Source: Theristus sp. LFF4_11 (Eukaryota; Nematoda; Chromadorea; Monhysterida; Xyalidae). From it: DNA of 64,000 nt. The stretch spans positions 1-64,000 of the forward strand of contig JASANC010001512.1 in NCBI GenBank assembly GCA_030248135.1. Reading direction: 5' to 3'. The notes under the pieces were generated by a model. That model was not told the DNA's origin and searched no databases. It saw only the letters and a program-made list of their open reading frames with translations. The position numbers were made by a program, and so were the translations under genes. Positions 1 through 10,400 of this stretch are shown in pieces (the stretch's first letter is position 1; every line of letters starts with the position of its first letter).

Positions 1-1041
1 CATCATTATTAAAAGTATGTGCATGTGCAGTAGCGGTGGCCCCTGCCCTTTAACACAGGAAAGATAAGATGCTGAATGAGAGGCGGAGTCTGAGCGCAGA
101 TTTTCACACTCACGCGCACAACAAAAGATTAAACAAAAGGAATAACGCTGAAACACGACAACAAATCAACCTGAACCTGACAAAAACTACTAGCAATGAA
201 ACTACTTTAACATTTCACTTTTTGAGACGGAACGATTGGTTGCAAATTAAATGAAAGAACGTGAATTGGTTTAATATGAAAATGATGACGCATGATGTAC
301 AGCAGTTTATTTGCGACGACTACACTCGTTTTTCTGACATAAAAATCCGGAATCGGCAAAACTACCAAAAATCGAACCGCATTTTTTAAATTTACTGTTG
401 CATCTTTTTTAACCAACTTCTGGACAAACTAAACTTCAAACACACAAAAGATGACGAACGGACAACAACCGAAAATGGCATTGACACAACGTGGCCAAAA
501 CAAACAGCAAGCACAATTAAAGGAGCAACAAATCGCTGAACTCCAATCACGAACGTTTCTGATGTGCAACAGGCCAGGTGGCACCTCAGGCTCGAGCTCG
601 ACGCCGCGCGGCAATGTCCACTGGCACTGGAACGTGCAATGCCGAGCGACCGTGTGTGCCGCATCACGGGGGGATCGCACGGTATAGATCCTTGCAGAGT
701 GCCATTGGCGCTGTGTTCTCATTGATCTGCTTGATACGATTGCATACCTGTTTTTTGCTGCGATATGACCTGCGGTGTTATTGTTCCCGAAATGGTAATC
801 GCGAACGTGTGAGCAAGTTCTAGTGCAAATGGCCGAATCAACAGTGTGCGACTTCGTCAGCATCATTAGAGATGGCGTGAAAACTTTAGAAAACGGTTTT
901 CCCACGTCTTGTCAACATTATAATGCACCGCTGGGATCAGTTTAGTCAAGAAAAGGGCAAAACCATTCATAGTCTTAGTCTACTGTACAGAATTTATTCC
1001 ATTTTTAATATTTCCTCTTGTAAGCACACTACAAAAACCCA
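1..1041. other. Gene-poor left edge
   Basis: I see no recognisable gene here. The best candidate is a short open frame on the plus strand starting at the ATG at 451. It opens with a glutamine-rich stretch (MTNGQQPKMALTQRGQ at its start) for about 40 codons and then becomes nondescript before a stop at 687. It could be a first exon whose partner lies elsewhere, but I found no convincing splice partner and no family match. The remainder is AT-rich sequence without clear repeats. Confidence 0.4.
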
Positions 1042-1390
1042 TTGGGCGCTTTCCTATTTTAGCGTAACTTTCCACAAATATAGTAACTTTCTACAAATAA
1101 AGTAACTTTGATATTTTAGCGTAACTTTCAGCAAATAAAGTAACTTTGATATTTTACCGTAACTTTCAACAAATAAAGTAACTTTGATATTTTACCGTAA
1201 CTTTCAATTTTCGATGAATAACAGCTATCCTATTTCAGCGTAACTTTCAATATGTTACGCTAAAATAGGATAGGGCTTGGTACTGTCCTATTTTAGCGTA
1301 TCAACATACAAACAGCTCATTTAAAGCTATTTCAGCCGCAAAACTTTGTAAACCGTTATTTTGCACGGAGAGTTCAAATTTTAATCTTGT

Positions 1391-1900
1391 GGGTTACGGT
1401 AACGCTTGGTTTAGTCTCAACACGATCTTAGTTTCATCAACAGCCCATAAACAGCTTGGTAACCGCAACCAAACCCGCAAAACATGCTAGATTGGGGTTG
1501 TTTTGCACGGAGATTTTAAACTTAAATTTTGTGGGTTACGGTAACGCCTGGTTTGTCTCAACACGATCTTTGTTTCATCAACAACCCACAAACAGCTTGG
1601 TAACCGCAACCAAACCTGAGAAACATGCTAGATTAGGGTTGTTTTGCATGGAGATTTCAAGTTTCAATTTTCTAGATTACGGTAACGCTTCGTTTAGTCC
1701 CAACACAATCTTAGTTCCGTTAACAACCCACAAACAGCTTGGTCGCCGCAACCAAATTAGTGAAACAAGCTAGATTAGGGTTGTTTTCCATGGAGATTTC
1801 AAATTTCAATTTTATGGATTACGGTAACGCTTCGTTTGGTCTCAACACAATCTTAGTTCTATCAACAACCCACAAACTACCTTAGAAAGCAATCACGTGC
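1391..1900 (+). repeat. Left-arm tandem array, about 142-bp unit, four copies
   Basis: The marker TTACGGTAACGC recurs at about 1394, 1536, 1677 and 1819, giving spacings of 142, 141 and 142 bp. Each unit continues with a GTCTCAACACGATCTTAGTT-like stretch, then CAACCCACAAACAGCTTGGT, then TGCTAGATTAGGGTTGTTTT. Copies are diverged by point changes but not by length. Confidence 0.85.
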
Positions 1901-2060
1901 GTTCTACCAAACCATAACTGCAGCAGGCCAAAAAAAAATCACGCACTCTTGACCTCTTGACCTATGCCATTGAATGTTGAGCGATCATAAAATACGTTGC
2001 CAACATAAACTGTCCTTCAATTGTAAACCATCCGTTTCAAAAAAACAAAAGGGGGCGGGG

Positions 2061-2444
2061 TAGGGTTGGCACCAAAAAAACGGTTTGTTTTCCGTTTTAA
2101 AACCGTTTTTTCCAGTTTTTTCTTTAAAAAATAAAGAACCGGTTTTTTACCTTAAAAATTTTCAAACTTCGTGGTCAAAAATCACAATTCTGCGTTTGAT
2201 TGATAACATGTAAAATTATATTTTTGAAAAAACGGTGCAGTGAACTGTGCCGAACTGAACTGCTCAGCATTTTACGCTGCTCAAAATCACTAATTTTGAT
2301 GTATTTCCTATTTTTAGTTCAAGATGCCAAATTCTGGAAAGTTTAGGAGCATTCGGTTTTTTATGGTTTTAAAACGGTTTTAAAACGAAAAAGAAACCGG
2401 TTTTTTTTCTGGCAATATAAAAAACCGGTTTTTTATCAACCCTA
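2061..2444. mobile_element. hAT-type MITE nested in the fold-back element, 8-bp target duplication
   Basis: The element begins TAGGGTTGG and ends CCAACCCTA-like (TCAACCCTA). It is flanked on both sides by the identical octamer GGGCGGGG (2053-2060 and 2445-2452). Subterminal sequence on both sides is rich in AAACCGGTTTT palindromes. An 8-bp target duplication with a TAGGG-type terminus is the signature of the hAT superfamily. No transposase frame fits in 384 bp, so it is non-autonomous. Confidence 0.85.
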
Positions 2445-2519
2445 GGGCGGGGAGAATTTAACAACGATTTGCTTCACGAACACGTAAATAATGTTGCACA
2501 ATTTCTATGTTTTTCACGG

Positions 2520-3010
2520 AAATAAGTTCCTGTTGAAACCAAACCAGGCGTTACCGTAATCCAGAAAGCCGAAATTCAAAATCTGCGTGCAAAACAACCG
2601 TAATCTAGCTTGTTTCACCGGTTTGATTGCGGTTACCAAGCTGTTTGTGGATTGTTGATGGAACTAGGATTGTGTTGAGACCAAACCAAACGTTTCCGTA
2701 ACCCACAAGGTTTAAATTTAAAATCTGCGTGCAAAACAACCCTAATCTAGCTTGTTTCACTAATTTGGTTGCGGCGACCAAGCTGTCTGTGGGTTGTTGA
2801 TAGAACTAAGATCGTGTTGAGACCAAACGAAACGTTACCGTAATCTAGAAAATTGAAATTTGAAATTTCCATGCAAACCAACCCTAATCTAGCTTGTTTC
2901 ACTAATTTGGTTGCGGTTACCAAGCTGTTTGTGGATTGTTGACGGAACTAAGATTGTGCTGGGACCAAACCGAGCGTTACCGTAACCCACAAGGTCAAAA
3001 TTTGAACTCT
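2520..3010 (-). repeat. Right-arm tandem array, mirror image of the left array
   Basis: The complement of the left-arm marker (around GTTACCGTAA) recurs near 2552, 2695, 2837 and 2979, again about 142 bp apart. This gives four units in inverted orientation relative to 1391-1900. Equal unit number in the two arms suggests the arrays are maintained together or that the inversion followed the amplification. Confidence 0.8.
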
Positions 3011-3259
3011 CCGTGCAAAATAACGTAGGTTTACAAAGTTTCGCGGCTGAAATAGCTTTAAATGAGCTGTTTATATGTTGATACGCTAAAATAGGACAGT
3101 ACCAATCCCTATCCTATTTTAGTGTAACATATTGAAAGTTACGCTAAAATATCAAAGTTACGGTAAAATATCAAGGTTACTTTATTTGTTGAAAGTTACG
3201 CTGAAATATCAAAGTTACTCTATTTGTGGAAAGTTACGCTAAAATAGGAAAGCGCCAAA

Positions 3260-4411
3260 CAAACAATTGATCACCAGCGACAATCACCAAAACAAAAGCC
3301 AGCACTCACAGAACTTCTGCAGCCACACACACAGAGCCAGCCGCAAAACATCAAACCATGTACGAATGATTCTAAACTTACCAAGTTGTTTCTCAAGCTA
3401 TTTACAAAGCTTGGCTTGTTTGACAATCAGATGGCATACAAAATATCAACAAAACAATAACAGTTTATAAATCTTCTTCCACACAGACCATTTTCGAACT
3501 GAGTTCAGGACAAAGACCAAGTTTAGAAACTCAATTGAAATCAATCATTGTTTGCCAATTTGCAACACCTTATTCGGAAAACCCATATTTTGTCTTAACG
3601 TGGAAGAGACGGGTGGAAAACTAACAAAAATACAATTAAGAACAATCAATTTTTCTGAATGAACAACGTCGTTCTCTGAAATTTGAGGCTATGTGTGAAA
3701 GTTTGAAGTGAGAAAAAAGAGCAGAACTGACGGTAAACGAAACAACTGCAGTGAAGCACAATAAACAAACATGTCAATACGGAACATTGGAACGAGTTAT
3801 GACAATTTCATCTTGAAATGAGAAAAAGGTGCAAAGAAAGTTGCATGTGTTGTTGAAAATGCCAGGTCATTGAGTGATTGCATTTTGGTAACGTTGCTTT
3901 GCTACGAGCTGTCAAGATGGTGCCGGTCGGCAAGCGGCGGTGGCATGAGTCGTGTGTTTTCATCACTGGCGCCACTGTCAACAAAGCTCCCAATCGTCTG
4001 ATGAACCGGTGTGACTGCGCTCGTGCTCCCTGGTGCTGTTGCGTGCACTTGCCTTGCGTCGAGCTAAAAACAAACGCACGAAAACAATGATAATGCTTGA
4101 AATAGTGATGGAAAAACCGAACAGACACAAAGCACATTCAGCAAGTGCCGAAACGAACCGTCGTAATCAATATTGTTCAAGCCTGGCATCAACTGGTATG
4201 CGGTTTGAAATCGACTGCTGACGATTTCACAAGGTAATGCCAGCAAAAATTTTTTGTTGAACTTTCCAAAAATTGTGCCAAAAATGAGGTTTTCAGAGAA
4301 TATTTGAAGATTTTTTTTTGATTTTTTTTCAAAAGGTCGAATTTTTTTAATCGACAGTTTTGTTTTTTTGGTTTATAAAATGTTTTCTTCAACGATTTTT
4401 CTCAGGACACA
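3260..4411. other. No gene recognised
   Basis: Both strands show only short open frames without family resemblance. From about 4238 to 4320 there is a copy of the dispersed motif TTTTTGTTGAACTTT...AAAATTGTGCCAAAAA. The same motif recurs at 5843-5910, 6110-6185 (inverted), 36570-36630 and 38900-38960 (inverted), where it belongs to the internal part of hAT-like MITEs. Confidence 0.5.
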
Positions 4412-4564
4412 AGACCCAACTACAACGTCTGAACAAAAAATTTCAACTCTGGACACGAGTTGAGACCCAACTACAACGTCTGAACAAAAAATTTCAACTC
4501 TGGACACGAGTTGAGACCCAACTGCAACGTCTGAACAAAAAATTTCAACTCTGGACACGAGTTT
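4412..4564 (+). repeat. 51-bp tandem repeat, three copies
   Basis: The unit starting AGACCCAACTACAACG repeats exactly every 51 bp (4412, 4463, 4514) with one base change (TACAAC to TGCAAC) in the third copy. The period is a multiple of three and one plus-strand frame stays open through it, reading TQLQRLNKKFQLWTRVE per unit. No start or neighbouring exon supports translation, so I call it a minisatellite-like repeat. Confidence 0.85.
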
Positions 4565-5485
4565 CTTCGCCCTCCATGATTCTTTAACAGTGCCTAGAAT
4601 GTTTGCTGCAGAGCAGAAGCAGCCACCTTAGCAGCACAGCTCGAGCTGAGCTGACTATAACCCGTGATGTGGTAATCAACAAACAGACTGACTTGGCATG
4701 TTTCGATGTTTGAATAGTTGCACCGGCGCTGATCGGCTGTTGCAGCTTTTTGTGTTTCGCTGCCGTGACAGCGTTCAACGCTTGTTCGAACGAGCGATCC
4801 CCGTAACAGCCATTTGCGGTTGGTTTTTTTCTTGTCGATTTATTCTCGTTGCTTTCACAATCGAATTTGGAAACAAAAAGAGGGACTAACGTCACATTGT
4901 GTTTGTTCGGTTCTGCGGTGGCGTGGATCAGCCATCAACGTTGATCGATCATAATTGGCCATTGGTTGAAGTTGACCTCATTGACCAATGGAAGTGTTGG
5001 GCACAGATACTGCGCAAGCATAGGTAACGAAATTGTGAATTGTCGAACTACGTTGCTAAAAAGCAAGCGTTAATTCAATCAATCCAAAAAACCTATGGCA
5101 AGCTCCAGTACACCTGGCCAACAATCTTCTGTATTTTCAGATTCAGTTAACTTTTGATTGATTCACTTCTACTGTTTTCGATCCATTAACTTCATGTAAT
5201 TGGTTAAAAAAAATAATTATCCCTCAATTTGAAGCGCATTCAATTTGTTTTTTTTGCTCCAAGAACAAAAGTTGGTTTGGGTTTGGGGACGGATAGTTCA
5301 CATACAACTCTTAATCACTTTGAACTTTATAGAGCGTTGATTATAAAATTTACTGGAGCTTCTTTTAAGAATGCATATAAACCAATATAAGCTGAATATA
5401 TGATAACTTGACCATCTTCATTGTAATTTCAACGATTTTGCAGCAAAATTTAGCGTTTTTCCTTCAAAATTTAAGCGAAAAATTA
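4565..5485. other. No gene recognised
   Basis: AT-rich sequence with short unrelated open frames on both strands. No repeat unit shared with the rest of the window was spotted. Confidence 0.4.
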
Positions 5486-5660
5486 TCATGGGGGGGGGGG
5501 GGAGGGTGGAGCCCCCCCACAGAAAATTTTAAAAAAAACCCCTCCCCATGGGACCCCCCTGGGGGGGGGGGGGGGGGTCCCACGTTACCATAGGTTGGCC
5601 CCCCGTCACTTTTTGGTCGGCACCCCCCCCCACGGTACCATACCCCCCCCTCGAAATTTT
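5486..5660. repeat. Homopolymer G/C tracts
   Basis: Runs of 7-14 consecutive G or C alternate with short unique stretches. A similar block lies at 6940-7065. The unique bits (for example GGTACC-containing pieces) suggest degraded copies of G-rich element ends rather than a simple microsatellite. Run lengths are likely unreliable in assembly. Confidence 0.7.
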
Positions 5661-5669
5661 TTTTGGGCC

Positions 5670-6005
5670 CACGGTACTGTTAGCGGCATCGGAATTTGTT
5701 GAACTAGCCTTTGCGAGTGCGACGCTCAAGTACTTCAATGCGCGAGTCGATCATCACTCACCAAGGCTGAAAACAGTCGATAAATCAATCCAGAATACCA
5801 CCTGCAGCGTTGAAGACTAAGTGACAAGGTAAAGTCAAAGAAAATTTTTGTTGAACTTTCGAAAAATTATGCCAAAAACGGCATTTTCAGGGCACATTAA
5901 AGAAAAAATTTCAAAAATTTTTAATAAAAAAATAAAAAAATGCTCTTTTTTTACTTAAAAAAAATAAAAAAAATTTTTTTTTGACCGTTACATCTCTAGG
6001 TCTGG
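5670..6005 (-). mobile_element. Partial hAT-like MITE related to 38802-39535
   Basis: The reverse complement of 38880-39120 is present here. It includes the stretch with CAATCCAGAATACCACCTGC and the GTTGAACTTTCGAAAAATTA core, running to the terminus GTTACATCTCTA at about 5996. Only one terminus is present, so the copy is truncated at its left side by the G/C tracts. A second, shorter derivative of the same end lies at about 6720-6935, and both are followed by the same flank GGTCTGGCC. Confidence 0.7.
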
Positions 6006-6941
6006 CCTAGGGTTGTTAAACAAAAATGAAATTTTTTTTTTTTAAAAAAAAAAGTGATTAAAAAAAAAACAAAAATGCCGATTTTTTTTTTAAAAAAAAA
6101 TTCGAAAAATTTTCCTCTAATATGCTCTGAAAACCTCAATTTTGGCACAATTTTTCGAAAGTTCAACAAAAATTTTCTTTGATTATACCTCGTAAAACCT
6201 TTAGCAGTCGATTTTGGGCCGTTTTACCGACTGATTTTAGGCTTCGACAACATCTGCGATGAAGTTTTTGAGCGTCCCAAAGCTTAGCCTACCATTTCCG
6301 ATGCAGATAAGGTGACGATTAGCCTCGCAGAGCGTCCGATTGTGCTCGCTGCACCGTTTGCAAGCGCTACGTTGTCTGGTTGCTGCTTCGTGTCGTGTCG
6401 TCGCGACACCATCAGAAGAATTGATCGAATTTCAAGGCGGTATGTTTGTCTTCACTTTCAGCATTAGCTTAGCTGGGGACAATTAGTGACGTTTTGGAGG
6501 TCAAAACACAAGAAGAGGCATGGTGACGGTTTGGAAAAGGGGTAATTGAGGTCACCAAAACAAAATCTGCAAAGTTCCGCCATACGGGAGTCATTCGGGA
6601 GGCGCTTGCATATCATATGTGGTTCTTCGGACTCCCTGATTGATTTAGCACAACTTTGATTTTTGAAATTAATTTTTTTAAAAAAAAAACAAAAATGACT
6701 TTTTTTTTTTTGTGCGAGTTGATCATCACTCACCAAGGCTGAAAACAAAAATCAATCCAGAATACCACCCAGCGTTGAAGACTAAGTGAAAAATGACGAT
6801 TTTTGTTGAACTTTCGAAAAATTATGAAAAACGCTTTTGGTTAAAAAAATTTAAAATTTTAAAAAAAAAAAAATTTTTTTACTTAAAAAAATAATAAAAA
6901 AATTTTTTTTTTTTTGACCGTTACATCTCTAGGTCTGGCCC

Positions 6942-7065
6942 CCCCCAAATTCGAGAGGGGGGTATTTTGACCAAAATTTGGGGGGGGGGTTTGCCCGGGT
7001 GGGGGGGGGGGGTGTCGACTTGGTTGGGGGGGGGTACCCCCCCCCCCCCCCCCCCCATCTCGACC
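6942..7065. repeat. Second block of homopolymer G/C tracts
   Basis: Runs of up to about 20 C and several of 8-11 G flank the truncated MITE end at 6935. Together with 5486-5660 they bracket a local duplication of the MITE terminus. This block lies about 400 bp upstream of the CIR1 start codon. Confidence 0.7.
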
Positions 7066-7469
7066 CCTGAGTTTTAAGAATGTATACAAATCTATTAAAG
7101 GCGCGTTTAGCAATTAGTTTTTTGTGCGTACGCACGGACACGACACGTAAAAAATGGCCACGCGATTTAGAAATCGTGTCGTGTGTGTGTGCTATCTTAA
7201 TGCATTACGGACACGATTAGTTTGCGCGCGGGATTTAGAACGACGTTTGTGCGTACGGACGAAAAACTAAATGGTGTTTCCGCCTTAACAACAACTATAT
7301 TTGGAGAGTTTATTTTTCAGCCCGCGCCGTTAGCCTGCCGTGTGACGTCGCCGATAAACGCTGATTCTGATTCTAAACTGTTCTTTACCGAAACTCCATC
7401 GTGCTATTCGTTTGTGTGGTGTGACGTTAAAATTTACCTGAACTTCAAAATAAATCCAATTCGTTTACA

Positions 7470-10400
7470 ATGGGCAAAGGATTTCAAAATTTTATGTCCA
7501 AAAAGGACTTTCATCCAACCGCATGGTGGAATTTGAAGCGGGTAAGTCAACATTGATTTAGAAATTGAATCAAACTAGAATTAGCAAAGCAATCTTTATC
7601 GCACCTGTACCGGTTGGTGTTGAAGCTGTGGACGAAAGGGTTGCACAAATAAGTATGTTTGTTCGAACTGGTCACTTTTTTTGCAGAATACAGAGCTTGC
7701 GAAACTTTGAATTATAGCAAGTACAGACTCCGTCCCCACAGGAGTTCCTGCATAGAAAGCAAAGCATGCATTACGTGATAACACACCAATCAGCTGATTG
7801 CCTATAATTATAATTTCGACTTCGAGTTCAACTGTATGTTCTCTTGAAACTCCGATCCTTCTGCGATTATACTTTGCTAGCTCTGTATTTTGCGAAAAGG
7901 TGACTGGTTTAAACGAACATGCTATGTAAAATTTGCTCACTCCAAATGCAGATATGGGAGGCGAAGCAGAAGCTCGAAATGGACTCGAAAAGACAGGAGG
8001 AGATGCGTGCGCAGTACCAGAAGGAGCAGGAAATGCTAAACAACAAGTGAGTGTGGTTTTCTAACCGGTTGTTCGTTGTATTTTATTTTTTATTGGTAAC
8101 TATTACTTGATTTTTTTGTCGTCATTGTTTTTGTTTTCATTGTAACTGCAATAAATAGCCATTGTAAACGATCTGCGTTTCAGCAAATTATCACTCTGTA
8201 CAGTTTCGCTTGTTTTTTTCATGTTCGTTGTCCTGTGTGTAAATTGAGGGATTAGTAAAACATTTAGTAATTAGAAAGTCGTGCTCACAACAGCGTGCTT
8301 CCGTGTTTGTTTGTGATTGTGCAGTGCAACAGGTTCTGTGACTCAGTGCGTGTGCAACGTAGAAAGGTAGCTAGTTTCGTTGTTTATGTGGCAAACCAAA
8401 ATAGCCTGAGTGACTCGGTCCAAATTAGGGCACTCCTCGGATCACTGACAATTTTGAATTCCCGCGTCCTACATGAAACTGTTTACCTATCTATACGCGC
8501 ATTGAGTCTCGGGAACAAAATCAAAGCTAATATGTGAAACGACGATGCACATCTTCTGGCGGAGTGGGACTACATCAATAAATGACCGCATTTTGCAGAG
8601 CGCTTTTGGGCGACGAGAAAGCACGACTGGGCCTGTCGTTCATGTACGATGCGCCTGCAGGCATCAACCGAGACAAAGACAACGAGCCAAAGGTGGAGCC
8701 GAAATTCGAGTGGCAACGCAAGTGGAACGCACCGAGAGAAGAGTTGGTTTTTTCGGTTTTTACGATTTTTTCAAGGTTAATTTTTAGGCTAAACTTAACT
8801 TACACAAAAGGGTAGCTGGGGCCAGTTTTATAAAAAGCTTAGTAGTCTACTAGTGCTACACCACTGAGCCCTTGATAGCTGAAAACCGAAAGCGCCGTTT
8901 CGAGCCCGAACGTTGTCCGAAATGAATAAAAGTAATTTTGTTTCGTGAAGAAGGATTGTCTGATTAGATTTTTTTCTGTCACAAATCTGCCGCCAGATGA
9001 CGTTCACTTTTGCTGATTTCGAATTTCCGCGCAGGCATGAAATATCTCCCCCATCTGTCCATGCTTGCAGTCAAAAACTGTTGAAAAATCTTCAATTTAG
9101 ACGTTCGTTGAATCAGACATGCTGATTGGCTGCATCAAGCTGTGAGGAACTGAACAATCATTGTGCTCAGTGGCCACTTAAAAAGCACCCAACCTGCAAC
9201 CATAATTTTCATCGAACTATTCATTTTGTGTGTTGTTGTGAACTCTGGTTTGATTCGTGATTTCTGTGCTCGCACTACTGTTCTCAATTGCGCCACTTTC
9301 AGATGGGCGAAAGACAACGATCTGATCACGGATCAACCGTTCGGCATTCAAGTGCGTCACGTGCGCTGTGTCAAGTGTCACACGTACGGACATTTGAACA
9401 CGGACAGAGAGTGCCCGTTGTACAACGTCAGTGGCGATGCGGACAATCCCGGCAGTTGGTGCTTTTTTCAGCGATAATGGGTTTTTTCTTTTGAAGGTTG
9501 TGCCTTTTTGTTGTGAGAAGACAGGAAGCAAAATGCAGTCACATTTCAGCACATGACATATTTCCAATGTGCAAGGTCTTTAGAAGAGGTCCATAAGCCT
9601 GCTGTAAGTAAAATGGCGAGAATCTTTCAACTAACCGCCCAAGTCGATTAAAGCAAAGCCGCCCCATGATAAAGTAACATACACCAAACCCGAACTCCCC
9701 TCCCCCCCCCAAAAAAAACACACGCACATTTTCTGCCAAGTTTCCTCGTTTGCAGCAAGCACATGCCCGTCGGACCTGATCCGTGAGGCGCGCAAAGCTC
9801 GCGAGTCTGCGGCGTCGTCGTCGTCGTCGTTCAAGAGGCCACTCGCGCCACCGGCACCGGCCGACACGCTGACCGGACCACGCGAACGGCGCGGTCTCGC
9901 GAAACAGAAAGTTCCGGTCGATCCGGACAATCCGGACGCCGGCGAGAAGCCGGAAGCGGAGGAGATGACGTCACGAGAATTGGTGGAGGGCATGCAGGAG
10001 GAGTACGGACTGACGTTGAAGCGACGCGTCATGGATGGACTGAACGCCGATGATGCCATTGCGGTATTGTCTTGTTCTTGCTATTCTGGTCTAGTTTGTA
10101 GTTTTTCAATCTACAATGGTGAATTGTCACATCACTACGGGTGGCAAGGGCTAAGTGAACCTGTTTTACCTTTGGAAATGAGTTTTTGCCAAGCCAACCC
10201 AACTCAAAGTCGACATAATGTTGATTTGATGTTTGCAATTGTAATTCAAACGTGCGACGATGGTCAACAGGCTTTTAACAGTTTTAATGTTGCTGGTGTA
10301 GACATTCACAGAGCATCATAATTCCATTGTACTTATTTCAAACGATAAATTTATCACCTTTCATTTTGCTCAGGGCATGGCATCGACTTCTGCTGGAGGC

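Larger units (their letters stand above)
1042..3259. mobile_element. 2.2 kb fold-back (long inverted repeat) element
   Basis: The outermost 12-15 bases (GGCGCTTTCCTATTTTAGCG, left) recur as the reverse complement at the right end (around 3235-3257). Inward, both arms carry short AT-rich repeats of the type AAAGTTACGCTAAAATA (1060-1300 left, 3090-3240 right). Further in, both carry four tandem copies of a roughly 142-bp unit in mirror orientation. A central loop of about 0.6 kb separates the arms and contains a nested hAT-like MITE. No transposase frame is visible, so this is a non-autonomous fold-back type element. The superfamily is not determined. Confidence 0.85.
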
